Assembly (NCBI GenBank): GCA_016742125.1
Contig: JACVCM010000003.1
Span: forward strand, 7,761-71,760
DNA length: 64,000 nucleotides
From: Sphingomonadaceae bacterium
GTDB taxonomy: Bacteria; Pseudomonadota; Alphaproteobacteria; Sphingomonadales; Sphingomonadaceae
Direction: 5' to 3'
In this document: positions 34,074 to 42,478 of the stretch, one piece after another
Numbering within the stretch: position 1 is the stretch's first letter
Layout of the letters: each line of letters starts with the position of its first letter
Made by a program: the position numbers and the translations under genes
The notes under the pieces: generated by a model
The model's database searches: none
The model's input: the letters and a program-made list of their open reading frames with translations, nothing else
What the model was told of the DNA's origin: nothing

Positions 34074-35596
34074 GAGCCTATGGCCTCCGCCGCCTTTGCC
34101 AAAAGCGCGTTCTGCGCGGCATATTTAGCTTTGAACTTCGGCTGATCGACGGGCGTATCCTCCCAGACACCGGCGGTAAAACCTGTGCCGACGCCTTCGA
34201 AAAATTCCTGCATCCTGTCAAAGCGGACCTTGTTGCCGATGGCGCCGTTGACAACCTGCGCGAGGCTTCCCGCGCCTGCCGGCCCCATCAGCGGCCGCGC
34301 AGAGATCAGGTTGGTGAAATAGAGCGCCGGTATCGCCTTAGCCTTGGCGTGCTGGACGACGGGCGTGGTGCCGATGGCAAGATCGGGGCCGAACTCCTCA
34401 ACCGCCGCAATATCGGCCTCCAGGCTGGCGCGGTAATTGACGCGCACGCCCTTGGCTTCAAGCCATTCGCGGTCGGGGTCAGACCATTTTGTTTTCGGGC
34501 ATGCTGTGCCAACATAGGGCACGTCCGCACCACTTTCGATGAGCAGGCGCGCGACCAGCAGTTCAGAGCCTTCATAGCCTGAAACGGTAATCCGCCCCTT
34601 GACCGGTTTTGCCTTGAGCGCGCCGTCAATAGCAGGCAGCACCGCGTTTTGCGCCGCCGCAATCCGGTCGGCACTCGCGCCGGTTGCGTCGCCTACGGCC
34701 TTCAACCAGGCGGCCGTACCGTCGCGACCGACAGGAGCGGAGCCGACAACCTTGCGCCCCGCTGCTTCAAATTCACGAATGCTGGCGGTGTAGAATGGAT
34801 GGATCGCCGCAACCACCGCGCCGTCAAGCGCCGCATAAAGCTCGCGCCATTCGCGGGTTGGCACGACGGGCCCCGCTGCCAGCCCCAATGGCTCCAGCAT
34901 ATGGCCGATGCCCATCGGATCGGCGGGGAACATCTCACCCAGCAATGGCACCGTCGGTCTGTCGGCCAGGGCTGACGGCGCCGCGACCGGCCCCTGCTCT
35001 GCCTCCAACCGCGCATATTGCAGCATGGCTCCAGCGAGAACATCTTTGGCTTCGGCATGGGTTGGAATGCCGAAGCCCGGCACGTCGATGCCGATCACAC
35101 GGACACCATTGATCGAGTCGGGCAAGAGCCGCAATGGCACCCCGCTCGCAGTCGGCACACACAGGTTTGTGACGACGATGGTGTCATATTTTTCAGGGTC
35201 GGCCATCTGTTCGACAGCTTCCTTGATATCTTCGAACAATTTGCCGGTGACAAGCGTTTCCGAACTGAACGGGACATAGCCGACACTGCGGCGTGCGCCG
35301 TAGAAATGGCTCGTGAAGGTAAGGCCATAGACGCAACAGGCCGAACCAGAGAGGATCGTCGCGGTGCGCCGCATTCTCAGGCCGACGCGAAGCGAACCGA
35401 ATGCCGGGCACATCGATTGCGGCTGATCATGCGGGCCGACCGGATAGTCGGCGGCATATTGGTCGAGAATTTCGATCTTGCCTGCCTTTTTCGCGGCATC
35501 GCGCATCGTGTCTTTGGACGAACACCCGCCATCGCCAGCGAGGTCGATGCGATCACGCGCACGGTCCTCGGTTGGCAGGGCGGTCGTTTCAGTCAC
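34070..35596 (-). CDS. bchY: Chlorophyllide reductase subunit Y
   Basis: 508-residue nitrogenase-like partner of BchZ. Ligand cysteines are expected in [36 protein letters not shown] near residues 60-95. It starts with GTG three bases after the bchX stop, with GAGG upstream. ATGA couples it to bchZ. Confidence 0.96.
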   Translation of the reverse strand: MTETTALPTEDRARDRIDLAGDGGCSSKDTMRDAAKKAGKIEILDQYAADYPVGPHDQPQSMCPAFGSLRVGLRMRRTATILSGSACCVYGLTFTSHFYGARRSVGYVPFSSETLVTGKLFEDIKEAVEQMADPEKYDTIVVTNLCVPTASGVPLRLLPDSINGVRVIGIDVPGFGIPTHAEAKDVLAGAMLQYARLEAEQGPVAAPSALADRPTVPLLGEMFPADPMGIGHMLEPLGLAAGPVVPTREWRELYAALDGAVVAAIHPFYTASIREFEAAGRKVVGSAPVGRDGTAAWLKAVGDATGASADRIAAAQNAVLPAIDGALKAKPVKGRITVSGYEGSELLVARLLIESGADVPYVGTACPKTKWSDPDREWLEAKGVRVNYRASLEADIAAVEEFGPDLAIGTTPVVQHAKAKAIPALYFTNLISARPLMGPAGAGSLAQVVNGAIGNKVRFDRMQEFFEGVGTGFTAGVWEDTPVDQPKFKAKYAAQNALLAKAAEAIGS

Positions 35597-35599
35597 GCA

Positions 35600-36583
35600 T
35601 CACACCTCATCGTAAATCACCTCGAGCGAAGGTTTCGTCTCGTAAGTACCGCCGCGCATATCGGCCTGGGTTGCAGGATAGAGCGTGAAATCGGCTCCGG
35701 TTATGTCCGCACTGAACAGACCAAGCAGCCCGTCCTGATCGAGCGGCGCCGGGCGCAGCGGCGGCGCCTCTGCAACATTGATCGCCAGTTGCTCGAACAG
35801 GCTCGCCCATTGTCCGCCAGGCTTGCCGATAATTTGGTAGTTGGCCGACTTCTTGCGAATATCTTCGTTGGCGGGAATGGCTGTCAGCACCGGAATCCCT
35901 ACTGCTTCCGCGAATGCATTGGCCTCGCCTGTGCCATCATCCTTGTTGAGAATCATGCCCGCGACGCCGACATTGCCGCCCATCTTGCGAAAATATTCGA
36001 CCGCCTTGCAGACATTGTTCGCGACATAGAGCGACTGGAGATCGTTCGAGGCGACGACAATAACCTTCTGGCACATGTCGCGCGCAATCGGCAGGCCGAA
36101 CCCGCCACAGACCACATCGCCGAGGAAATCGAGCAGGACATAGTCGAAGCCCCATTCGTGGAAGCCCAGTTTCTCCAGTGTCTCGAAGCCGTGGATGATC
36201 CCGCGCCCGCCGCAGCCACGGCCGACTTCAGGCCCGCCCAGTTCCATCGCGAAGACACCGTCGCGCTGGAAACAGACATCCTCGATGCCGACTTCTTCAC
36301 CCGCCAGCTTCTTGGCCGAGGAAGTTTCGATAATCGTCGGAGTCGATTTTCCACCAAAGAGCAAGCTGGTGGTGTCGCTCTTGGGATCGCAGCCGATTAG
36401 CAATACCCGCTTGCCCTGCTGCGCCATCATGTAAGACAAGTTGGCGAGCGCGAAGCTTTTACCCGACCCCCCCTTGCCGTAAATCGCGATGATCTGCGTT
36501 TCTCGCTTCACTTCGCCAGTGGGCACGGGATCGGGTTCGATTGCTGCCTCCTGACGGAGGGCATCTATGTCGAGCATAGTCAT
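35600..36583 (-). CDS. bchX: Chlorophyllide reductase iron-sulfur ATPase BchX
   Basis: 327-residue NifH-like electron donor for BchY-BchZ. The P-loop GKGGSGKSFAL is near residues 37-47. Cluster cysteines are expected in GRGCGGRG and VVCGGFGLP. I chose the ATG at 36,583 (MTMLDIDALRQ), which has GGAGAG upstream and overlaps the bchC stop (ATGA); another ATG lies 12 codons earlier. Confidence 0.95.
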   Translation of the reverse strand: MTMLDIDALRQEAAIEPDPVPTGEVKRETQIIAIYGKGGSGKSFALANLSYMMAQQGKRVLLIGCDPKSDTTSLLFGGKSTPTIIETSSAKKLAGEEVGIEDVCFQRDGVFAMELGGPEVGRGCGGRGIIHGFETLEKLGFHEWGFDYVLLDFLGDVVCGGFGLPIARDMCQKVIVVASNDLQSLYVANNVCKAVEYFRKMGGNVGVAGMILNKDDGTGEANAFAEAVGIPVLTAIPANEDIRKKSANYQIIGKPGGQWASLFEQLAINVAEAPPLRPAPLDQDGLLGLFSADITGADFTLYPATQADMRGGTYETKPSLEVIYDEV

Positions 36584-37515
36584 TCGCAGTCTCTCCAATC
36601 GAGAACCATTTTCAGACAATCCGGGTTTTCAAAGGCTTTTGGATAGGCGCGTGCGGCCGCACTCGCCGGTTCGATGTCGGAAATCAGCCCGGACAGGTCG
36701 AGCGCGCCCGTTTCGATAAGCGCATGTACCGACTGCAGGTCTTCAGGCTGCCATTCGGCGGCGATGCGGATCCGTGCCTCGCGCTGAAAAGCAGGCGGAA
36801 AGGCAAAACTTACGGCCTCGCTGTAGAAACCCGCGAGCACGAGTTCGCCGCCCTTGGCCAGCCGACCGATGAAAGTGTTCAGTGATGAGGCATCTCCGCT
36901 GACATCGTAGATGTGCCTGTAATCGTGGCGATCATCGTCGTCGGGATGGACGACCTTATAGCCGCTCGCGCCGCCCTTCCGCGCAACGCTGGTCTCCCAC
37001 ACCACCGGTGCAGGTACACCTGCAGCAACGGTCAGCCGCGCCAAAAGGCGCCCTAATATCCCGTGGCCAATAACGAGTTGGGGCGGTTCGCCATGACAAA
37101 TGGCATGGAGCGCGGTCGCCGCCAACGCATAGAGGATGCCCTGCTCCGCCAATTTTTCTCCGACGGGCATGGCGCGGGCCGATGGGACGACGACCCGACG
37201 CGATGCACCGCCGAAAAGCCCACGCGCATTCTGGTAACAGTTTGCACCGGGGACGAACACCCATTCGCCGACCCGTGCCCGATGGTCGGCACCGGCGTCG
37301 ATTATGCGTCCGACCGATTCGTAGCCGGGAACCAGCGGATATCCCATGCCTGGAAAGCTCGGCATCTGTCCGGTCCAAAGGAGCTTTTCGGTGCCGGTAC
37401 TTATTCCGCTATAATGGATTTCGACCACCACGTCGCCCGGCTCAACGGCCTTCAATGCGGTCTTGCGCATTTCCAAACGACCCGGAGCGTCGAATATGAC
37501 TGCTGGACTAAACAA
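36580..37515 (-). CDS. bchC: Bacteriochlorophyllide a dehydrogenase
   Basis: 311-residue medium-chain dehydrogenase-like enzyme oxidising the 3-hydroxyethyl group to acetyl. HYSGISTGTEKLLWTGQMPSFPGMGYPLVPGYESVG near residues 33-68 is BchC-typical. The first in-frame start is TTG at 37,515, with a strong AGGAGG 10 bases upstream; the nearby GTG is out of frame. Two PpsR sites lie about 60 bases upstream. It leads the bchCXYZ-pufBALM transcript. Confidence 0.94.
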   Translation of the reverse strand: MFSPAVIFDAPGRLEMRKTALKAVEPGDVVVEIHYSGISTGTEKLLWTGQMPSFPGMGYPLVPGYESVGRIIDAGADHRARVGEWVFVPGANCYQNARGLFGGASRRVVVPSARAMPVGEKLAEQGILYALAATALHAICHGEPPQLVIGHGILGRLLARLTVAAGVPAPVVWETSVARKGGASGYKVVHPDDDDRHDYRHIYDVSGDASSLNTFIGRLAKGGELVLAGFYSEAVSFAFPPAFQREARIRIAAEWQPEDLQSVHALIETGALDLSGLISDIEPASAAARAYPKAFENPDCLKMVLDWRDCE

Positions 37516-37573
37516 GCGTCCACGTCCTCCTCTCGGTCTCCTGATCCGCCATGCAGATAGAGACTCTATAAGA

Positions 37574-37617
37574 TGTCAGATTATCGGAACACTTTTAAAT
37601 GTCAAATTATTTGGACA
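37574..37617. promoter_or_regulatory. Two perfect PpsR sites upstream of bchC
   Basis: TGT-N12-ACA occurs at 37,574-37,591 and 37,600-37,617, separated by 8 bases. This matches the paired-site layout described for the Rhodobacter capsulatus bchC promoter. On the minus strand the second site contains TTGACA (37,600-37,605), a likely -35 box. Confidence 0.88.
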
Positions 37618-37626
37618 GTTCGTGTG

Positions 37627-38724
37627 TCAGCTTGTTGCGACTATGGCATCGGCAATAACCGGCAGGTCGGTTTTCACCTGTCTCGCGCCGGAAAACCCAG
37701 CACTCTGCAGCATTGAACGAAGCTCAAATGCGGTTCTCGGTCGCCCAGACCCCATCGCCCACAAATATAGACCGAAATAGCCATCACCCATACGTTCGGC
37801 GGAAACGGCGCCTGCCATCGGTTCGATAATGAGCAGACGTCCATTTGGTGGCAGAGCCTTACGAATCTTGACCAACAGTGCCTGCACCACATCGTCGTCA
37901 TGGTCGTGGACGATGCGGGTCAGCGTGATAAGATCATAGCCTGTCGGAATGTCCATATCCCGAAAGCTGCCAGGATGAAGGGTTGCCATGGAGGCGTCCG
38001 CGCCTTTCAACACCTCGGGAAGATCGAATATCCCGAACGCCAATCGAGGCGCCACCGATGAGACAGCGCTTACGAATGCGCCTGTGCCACCGCCAATGTC
38101 GAGCATTTTGCGATGCCGGGAAAAGTCATAGGAGTCGATGATCTGCTGCGCCACCATCGGCTGCGTCGCGGCCATCAGCGCTGAATAGGTTTGATGACCA
38201 CCGCTCGCCTTTTGGCGCGAGGCATAGCTCCAGAAGGCGGACAGCATCGTTTCCTCGCGCCGACCACTGCCGAGCAAGGCCAGCGGATCCGCCAGATCCT
38301 GATACAGCAACCGGTGATGGCGGATCATAGCCATCGCGCCACTGTTAGGTGACAAAGCCGCGCCCTGTTCGCCGAGCGTCCAAAGCCCGGCTTGCGGCGA
38401 CTCGACAAGCTCCAGCGCCCGAGCGGCACGGAGCAGTCTGTCCGCGGCGTCAGGCTCAAAGCCAAGAAATGCTACGACATCGTCGAAGCTGTGAAGCCGA
38501 CCTGTCAGATATTCGATCAGGCCCGATTCAACCATTGCAACCAGGATTTGCGAATAGACAAAACCCGCCACAAGGTCGAACTGTGCGGCTGCGCGACGAC
38601 GAGCTATACCCCGGATAAACGGGGTCCGCGAGGCCCATCGCTGAAACCGTGCACTCCCCAGCAACGCATTGCGCCGCATGACCCAGCGGGTCCGCCATGT
38701 CAGCTTGTCGATATCAGTGGACAT
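37627..38724 (-). CDS. crtF: Demethylspheroidene/hydroxyneurosporene O-methyltransferase
   Basis: 365-residue SAM-dependent O-methyltransferase acting on hydroxylated carotenoids of the spheroidene/spirilloxanthin branch. SAM motif I is MLDIGGGTGAFVSAV. I chose the ATG at 38,724 (MSTDIDKLTWRTRW); the longer reading from 38,793 crosses the PpsR sites. One PpsR site overlaps the start codon. It probably reads through into bchC as well as using its own promoter. Confidence 0.9.
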   Translation of the reverse strand: MSTDIDKLTWRTRWVMRRNALLGSARFQRWASRTPFIRGIARRRAAAQFDLVAGFVYSQILVAMVESGLIEYLTGRLHSFDDVVAFLGFEPDAADRLLRAARALELVESPQAGLWTLGEQGAALSPNSGAMAMIRHHRLLYQDLADPLALLGSGRREETMLSAFWSYASRQKASGGHQTYSALMAATQPMVAQQIIDSYDFSRHRKMLDIGGGTGAFVSAVSSVAPRLAFGIFDLPEVLKGADASMATLHPGSFRDMDIPTGYDLITLTRIVHDHDDDVVQALLVKIRKALPPNGRLLIIEPMAGAVSAERMGDGYFGLYLWAMGSGRPRTAFELRSMLQSAGFSGARQVKTDLPVIADAIVATS

Positions 38725-38749
38725 ATTTATTTGTCCATTTGATTGGACT
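38706..38749. promoter_or_regulatory. PpsR site pair between crtF and crtD
   Basis: TGT-N12-ACA (38,706-38,723) and TGT-N12-ACT (38,732-38,749) are separated by 8 bases. They sit between divergent crtF and crtD, so one repressor complex could control both. The first site overlaps the crtF start codon. Confidence 0.8.
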
Positions 38750-38798
38750 TCTGATAGCCTGCGGTCAATCGAAACTGCGTTCCCCAGGAGCACGGGTC

Positions 38799-40352
38799 AT
38801 GGAACAGGAGGGCCAGACGGTCGTAATAGGTGCCGGAATCGGCGGCCTGACCTGCGCACTCTCGCTCGCCGCGCGGGGCAAAAAAGTGATTGTTGTCGAC
38901 AAGGAAGCTGGTCCGGGCGGCAAGGCGCGGCAGCTCGATGTGGATGGTGCCCTTATCGATGCCGGACCCACGGTGTTTACCATGCGCTCCGTTTTCGATT
39001 CGCTTTTTGCCGAAGCGGGGGCGGATATCGACGACCATTTGAAGCTCCACAAAGCCGACCTGCTGGCGCGGCACGCATGGGATAGCGAGCAGCGACTCGA
39101 TCTATATGCCGATTTCGAACGAAGTTGCGGCGCGGTGGGCGCTTTCGCTGGAGTAAAAGCCGAACGTGGTTTTCGCACTTTTTCGAAAGAAGCCAAGCGG
39201 ATCTTCGATATTCTCGACAAGCCGTTCCTGCGCGACTCGAAATGTTATCCGCCTGAATTGATGTGGCGGATCGGACTGTGGCGGGTGAAGGCGCTGATCG
39301 ACATCCGGCCCTATGAAAGCCTGTGGAAAGTGCTCAAGGAGCATTTCGACGACCCGCGGCTGCTTCAATTGTTCGGCCGTTACACCACCTATTGCGGATC
39401 GTCGCCTTTCCAGACACCCGCCACGCTGATGCTGATATCGCATGTCGAGCAGCAGGGCGTGTGGGCGATCGATGGCGGGATGAGCGCCCTGGTCGCTGCG
39501 CTCGAAAAACTCGCACGGCGAAAAGGCGTGGTATTCCATTACGGCCAGCCGGTAACCGGCATCTCGCAGAAAGACCGGCGCGTGACCGGGGTCGATCTGG
39601 CCGATGGCAACCACCTGCCCGCGAGCCAGGTCGTATTCAACGGCGACCCGGCGGCGCTTGCCGAAGGTTTGCTCGGAAGCGGGGTCACAGCAGCGACGCG
39701 GCGGGTGCCGGAAAAGGCCCGGTCGCTGTCGGCGATGGTGTGGCTGGCCAAAACGCAAAGCAACGGATTCGAACTCGATCATCACAATGTCTTTTTCGGC
39801 CCTGATTATCAGGGCGAGTTTCGCGACATTGCCAACGGCACGCCGCCAGCCCAGCCCACGGCCTATGTCTGCGCGCTCGACCGCGCAAACGGGCAGCCAG
39901 CGGGTCCGGAGCGCCTGCAGATCATCGTCAATGCACCTGACAATGGCGACCGCAAAATCTATTCTGAGAGGGAGAAGGCGCAATGCACGGCGAACATGCT
40001 GGAACGCTTGAGGAGATGCGGGCTGGAACTGGACTCGCCCTTGATACACCGGCTGGTGACGCCGAACGATTTCGCGACACTCTTCCCGGCGACGGGTGGA
40101 GCCCTTTATGGACGGGCCTCGCACGGGTGGGCGGCAAGCTTCCTCCGGCCCGGCAGCCGGACAGCGATCCGTGGGCTTTACTTGGCGGGCGGAGCGACGC
40201 ATCCTGGCGCGGGCGTGCCGATGGCCGCCTTGTCGGGGAGACTGGCGAGCGAAGCCGTGCTGGCCGACCTCGGTTCGACGCGACGGTATCACCGCAAGGC
40301 TATCGCTGGTGGTATGTCGACGCGCTCAGCGATGACGGAAGCTGCGGGCTGA
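38799..40352 (+). CDS. crtD: Methoxyneurosporene dehydrogenase
   Basis: 517-residue FAD-dependent carotenoid desaturase of the CrtI/CrtD family. The dinucleotide-binding motif VVIGAGIGGLTCALSLAARGKKV is at residues about 7-29, and the C-terminal signature LYLAGGATHPGAGVPMAALSGRLASE lies near 464-489. It introduces the 3,4 double bond after hydration and methylation. AGGAG lies 8 bases before the ATG. Its last 370 bases overlap the open crtC frame. Confidence 0.93.
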   Translation: MEQEGQTVVIGAGIGGLTCALSLAARGKKVIVVDKEAGPGGKARQLDVDGALIDAGPTVFTMRSVFDSLFAEAGADIDDHLKLHKADLLARHAWDSEQRLDLYADFERSCGAVGAFAGVKAERGFRTFSKEAKRIFDILDKPFLRDSKCYPPELMWRIGLWRVKALIDIRPYESLWKVLKEHFDDPRLLQLFGRYTTYCGSSPFQTPATLMLISHVEQQGVWAIDGGMSALVAALEKLARRKGVVFHYGQPVTGISQKDRRVTGVDLADGNHLPASQVVFNGDPAALAEGLLGSGVTAATRRVPEKARSLSAMVWLAKTQSNGFELDHHNVFFGPDYQGEFRDIANGTPPAQPTAYVCALDRANGQPAGPERLQIIVNAPDNGDRKIYSEREKAQCTANMLERLRRCGLELDSPLIHRLVTPNDFATLFPATGGALYGRASHGWAASFLRPGSRTAIRGLYLAGGATHPGAGVPMAALSGRLASEAVLADLGSTRRYHRKAIAGGMSTRSAMTEAAG

Positions 40353-41188
40353 CCATCATCGGCTTTATCGGCAGCGTCTTTTCACCCTATTACAAGAAGT
40401 CCGGGCGCAACATGCCGCTCGACCATAGCTGCCTGAACATCGCTTTGTACGGCAAGGGTGCGCGATGGGTGATGACCGAGCGCGGCGCTCACGATACCCG
40501 GGCGGAGCGCAATGCCTTGCAGATAGGCCCGAGCGCCATGCGCTGGGAGCGCGACCGGCTGATCATCGACATCGAAGAACGCGACATCCGCCTTGGCATC
40601 CCGTGGCGGCGGCGGGTGAAGGGGCAGATCGTCCTGCACCCCGAAATGTTCAATGAAAAAGGCTTCAAGCTCGACCCTGTCGGTCGCCACCATTGGCAGG
40701 CAATCGCGCCCCGCGCGCGAATCGAGGTGAGGATGGAACGACCCGACATCGGGTGGACCGGCAGCGGCTATCTCGACAGCAATCATGGCAGCGAGCCGAT
40801 AGAATGCGGTTTTCAAAGCTGGCATTGGAGCCGCGCGCATGTCGGCAAAGAGGTTGCCGTGATCTACGAAGGCAAGCGCCGCGACGGTAGCCATTTCGGT
40901 AGTGCGCTGCGCTTCGGTTCGGACGGTGTACCGCATGAGGAGGAGTTGCCACTGGTCGCGCCCCTGCCCCGCACATGGTGGATGATGGCGCGCCAGACCA
41001 GAGCTGACCGGGGCTGCGCCTCTGTGATCAAGACGTGGGAAGATTCGCCCTTTTACGCCCGGACGGCACTGACCGCACGCCTATGGGGTGAACCGGTAGT
41101 GGCGATACAGGAAAGCATCTCTCTGGACCGTCTCGTCAACCCGGTGGTGCAGTTCATGCTGCCATATAAAATGCCTAGGGAGACGTAA
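39983..41188 (+). CDS. crtC: Carotenoid 1,2-hydratase
   Basis: CrtC hydrates the terminal 1,2 double bond of acyclic carotenoids. The conserved part begins near base 40,272 with YRWWYVDALSDDG, then LTIIGFIGSVFSPYYKKSG and DHSCLNIALYG. No ATG, GTG or TTG lies in frame close to that point. The nearest are GTG 40,127 and ATG 39,983; the latter has GAGGGAGAAGG 5 bases upstream. I report the ATG, giving 401 residues, about the length of long CrtC forms, but the overlap with crtD is 370 bases. The end is certain; the start is not. Confidence 0.8.
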   Translation: MHGEHAGTLEEMRAGTGLALDTPAGDAERFRDTLPGDGWSPLWTGLARVGGKLPPARQPDSDPWALLGGRSDASWRGRADGRLVGETGERSRAGRPRFDATVSPQGYRWWYVDALSDDGSCGLTIIGFIGSVFSPYYKKSGRNMPLDHSCLNIALYGKGARWVMTERGAHDTRAERNALQIGPSAMRWERDRLIIDIEERDIRLGIPWRRRVKGQIVLHPEMFNEKGFKLDPVGRHHWQAIAPRARIEVRMERPDIGWTGSGYLDSNHGSEPIECGFQSWHWSRAHVGKEVAVIYEGKRRDGSHFGSALRFGSDGVPHEEELPLVAPLPRTWWMMARQTRADRGCASVIKTWEDSPFYARTALTARLWGEPVVAIQESISLDRLVNPVVQFMLPYKMPRET

Positions 41189-41405
41189 CGCGGAGCTTGG
41201 AAACTTACACTAAGTTCACACCTAAACGGCAAGGAAAGCAGGCCTTTGTCGCTTCAGACAAATGTGCATCTTGGCTGGTTGCATGCCCTTACAGCCTCTG
41301 GGCGAATAGCGATGTCGGGCGCGAATCTGACACGGCAAATCCTACATTGCAAGCCGCACATCCAGGCACGACCACATCAACCCTTTTCACGTTACGCCCC
41401 CCCAA

Positions 41406-41564
41406 TCAGCCCTCATCAGACGCGGTCTTCTTTGCCGCCTTCTCCTTATCCTTCGCGATCTCCCGGTTAACCGACCATAATTGCCAGAAGCCGAGCCCCA
41501 ACGCGATCGCGCCGGAGACCACGATCTCTATCCAGCCGAAATTATCGAGCGGCGCGCTGTCCAT
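41406..41564 (-). CDS. Small single-helix membrane protein downstream of bchO
   Basis: 52-residue protein starting MDSAPLDNFGWIEIVVSGAI. One hydrophobic segment (about 10-29, with aromatic edges GFWQLW) is followed by a strongly charged Lys/Glu/Asp tail. It has a good ribosome binding site (GAGAGGAG, 6 bases upstream). It lies 23 bases after bchO on the same strand, so it is probably the last gene of bchI-bchD-bchO. It resembles small uncharacterised proteins seen at this place in related clusters. The 217 bases between crtC and its stop hold no other gene that I can see. Confidence 0.75.
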   Translation of the reverse strand: MDSAPLDNFGWIEIVVSGAIALGLGFWQLWSVNREIAKDKEKAAKKTASDEG

Positions 41565-41587
41565 TTCGTTTCTCCTCTCAGGCCAAT

Positions 41588-42478
41588 TTAGGCGGCGACG
41601 CTTCGATTGGCAAATTCGGCTATAATCTGTGCCGCCTGTTGCGGATCTTCCTCATGCGCCAGATGGCCTAGCCCTGCCATCTCTCTTGTTTCGCAGGACG
41701 GGATGAGAGCTGCGGCAGCCTGCACTGCCGATGTCGGAATTGCGCTGTCCCTTTCGGCATGGACCAGGAGCACGGGCACTTTCAGTTCGCCCAATCGGTC
41801 GCGTAAAGCTTCGAGATCCCAGTTCGCCATCATCCGGATCGCGCCGTCGCAATGGCCCGATTTGCCGAACAGTCGCGTATAATATTTCTCGCCCGCAGCA
41901 TCGATCTTCGATCCTGTCGAACGTGCCAGGAATTTCGCGGTCTGGCCCGGTGCCTGCGCCATTCGGGAGAAGATGATCGCCACAAAAGGGTTAGTGAACA
42001 GCATCTTGGCAAGGCTCGGGAATATCTTTGCGGCAAGACCGGGAAAAGGCGTCAGCGCCGGAGTGAAACCCATCAGCGGCGCTTGCCACCTACGGTCGAG
42101 CAAAAGTTGCGCGCCGATAGCGACGCCCGCGCTGTGGCCGACGATCAGGTCCGGCCTGAGCTCGAGTTTTTCGAGCAGAGCCGCCACCGATGCCGCCATG
42201 CCATCAAGTGTCGGTCGTCGCCCTGTCCCTTTGGTAAAGCCGTGGCCGGGAAGGTCCATGGCGACAAGGCGGTAACATCTGGCCAGCATCGGCATCAGGT
42301 CGCGCCAGCTGTGCGTCGCCGCGCTGGTGCCATGGAGAAGGAGGCAGACTGGGGCATTCGTGGCTTTTGTCCCCATCATCTGCACATGCCATTCATAACC
42401 CGCTGCACGTACAAAGCTGCTCGCCTCGCGGTTCGGCCAGTCGTTACCGTCGGTCGCCCAGTCGGGATAGCGGCTCAC
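41588..42478 (-). CDS. bchO: BchO, alpha/beta hydrolase of the Mg-chelatase operon
   Basis: 296-residue alpha/beta hydrolase. The nucleophile elbow is GHSAGVAIG near residues 114-122, the oxyanion region LLHGTSAATHSW near 47-58, and the catalytic His probably lies in GLGHLAHEED near 270. BchO is conserved with bchI and bchD, but its exact reaction is not established. It overlaps bchD by ATGA. Confidence 0.92.
   Translation of the reverse strand: MSRYPDWATDGNDWPNREASSFVRAAGYEWHVQMMGTKATNAPVCLLLHGTSAATHSWRDLMPMLARCYRLVAMDLPGHGFTKGTGRRPTLDGMAASVAALLEKLELRPDLIVGHSAGVAIGAQLLLDRRWQAPLMGFTPALTPFPGLAAKIFPSLAKMLFTNPFVAIIFSRMAQAPGQTAKFLARSTGSKIDAAGEKYYTRLFGKSGHCDGAIRMMANWDLEALRDRLGELKVPVLLVHAERDSAIPTSAVQAAAALIPSCETREMAGLGHLAHEEDPQQAAQIIAEFANRSVAA

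Noticed and set aside
39102..40292. 396-codon minus-strand open frame opposite crtD
   Set aside because: It is antisense to a clear desaturase gene and Arg-rich with no recognisable motif, so it is a shadow frame.
41197..41625. 142-codon plus-strand frame after crtC
   Set aside because: It has no ribosome binding site, low-complexity unlike-protein content, and overlaps the better supported 52-codon minus-strand gene and bchO.
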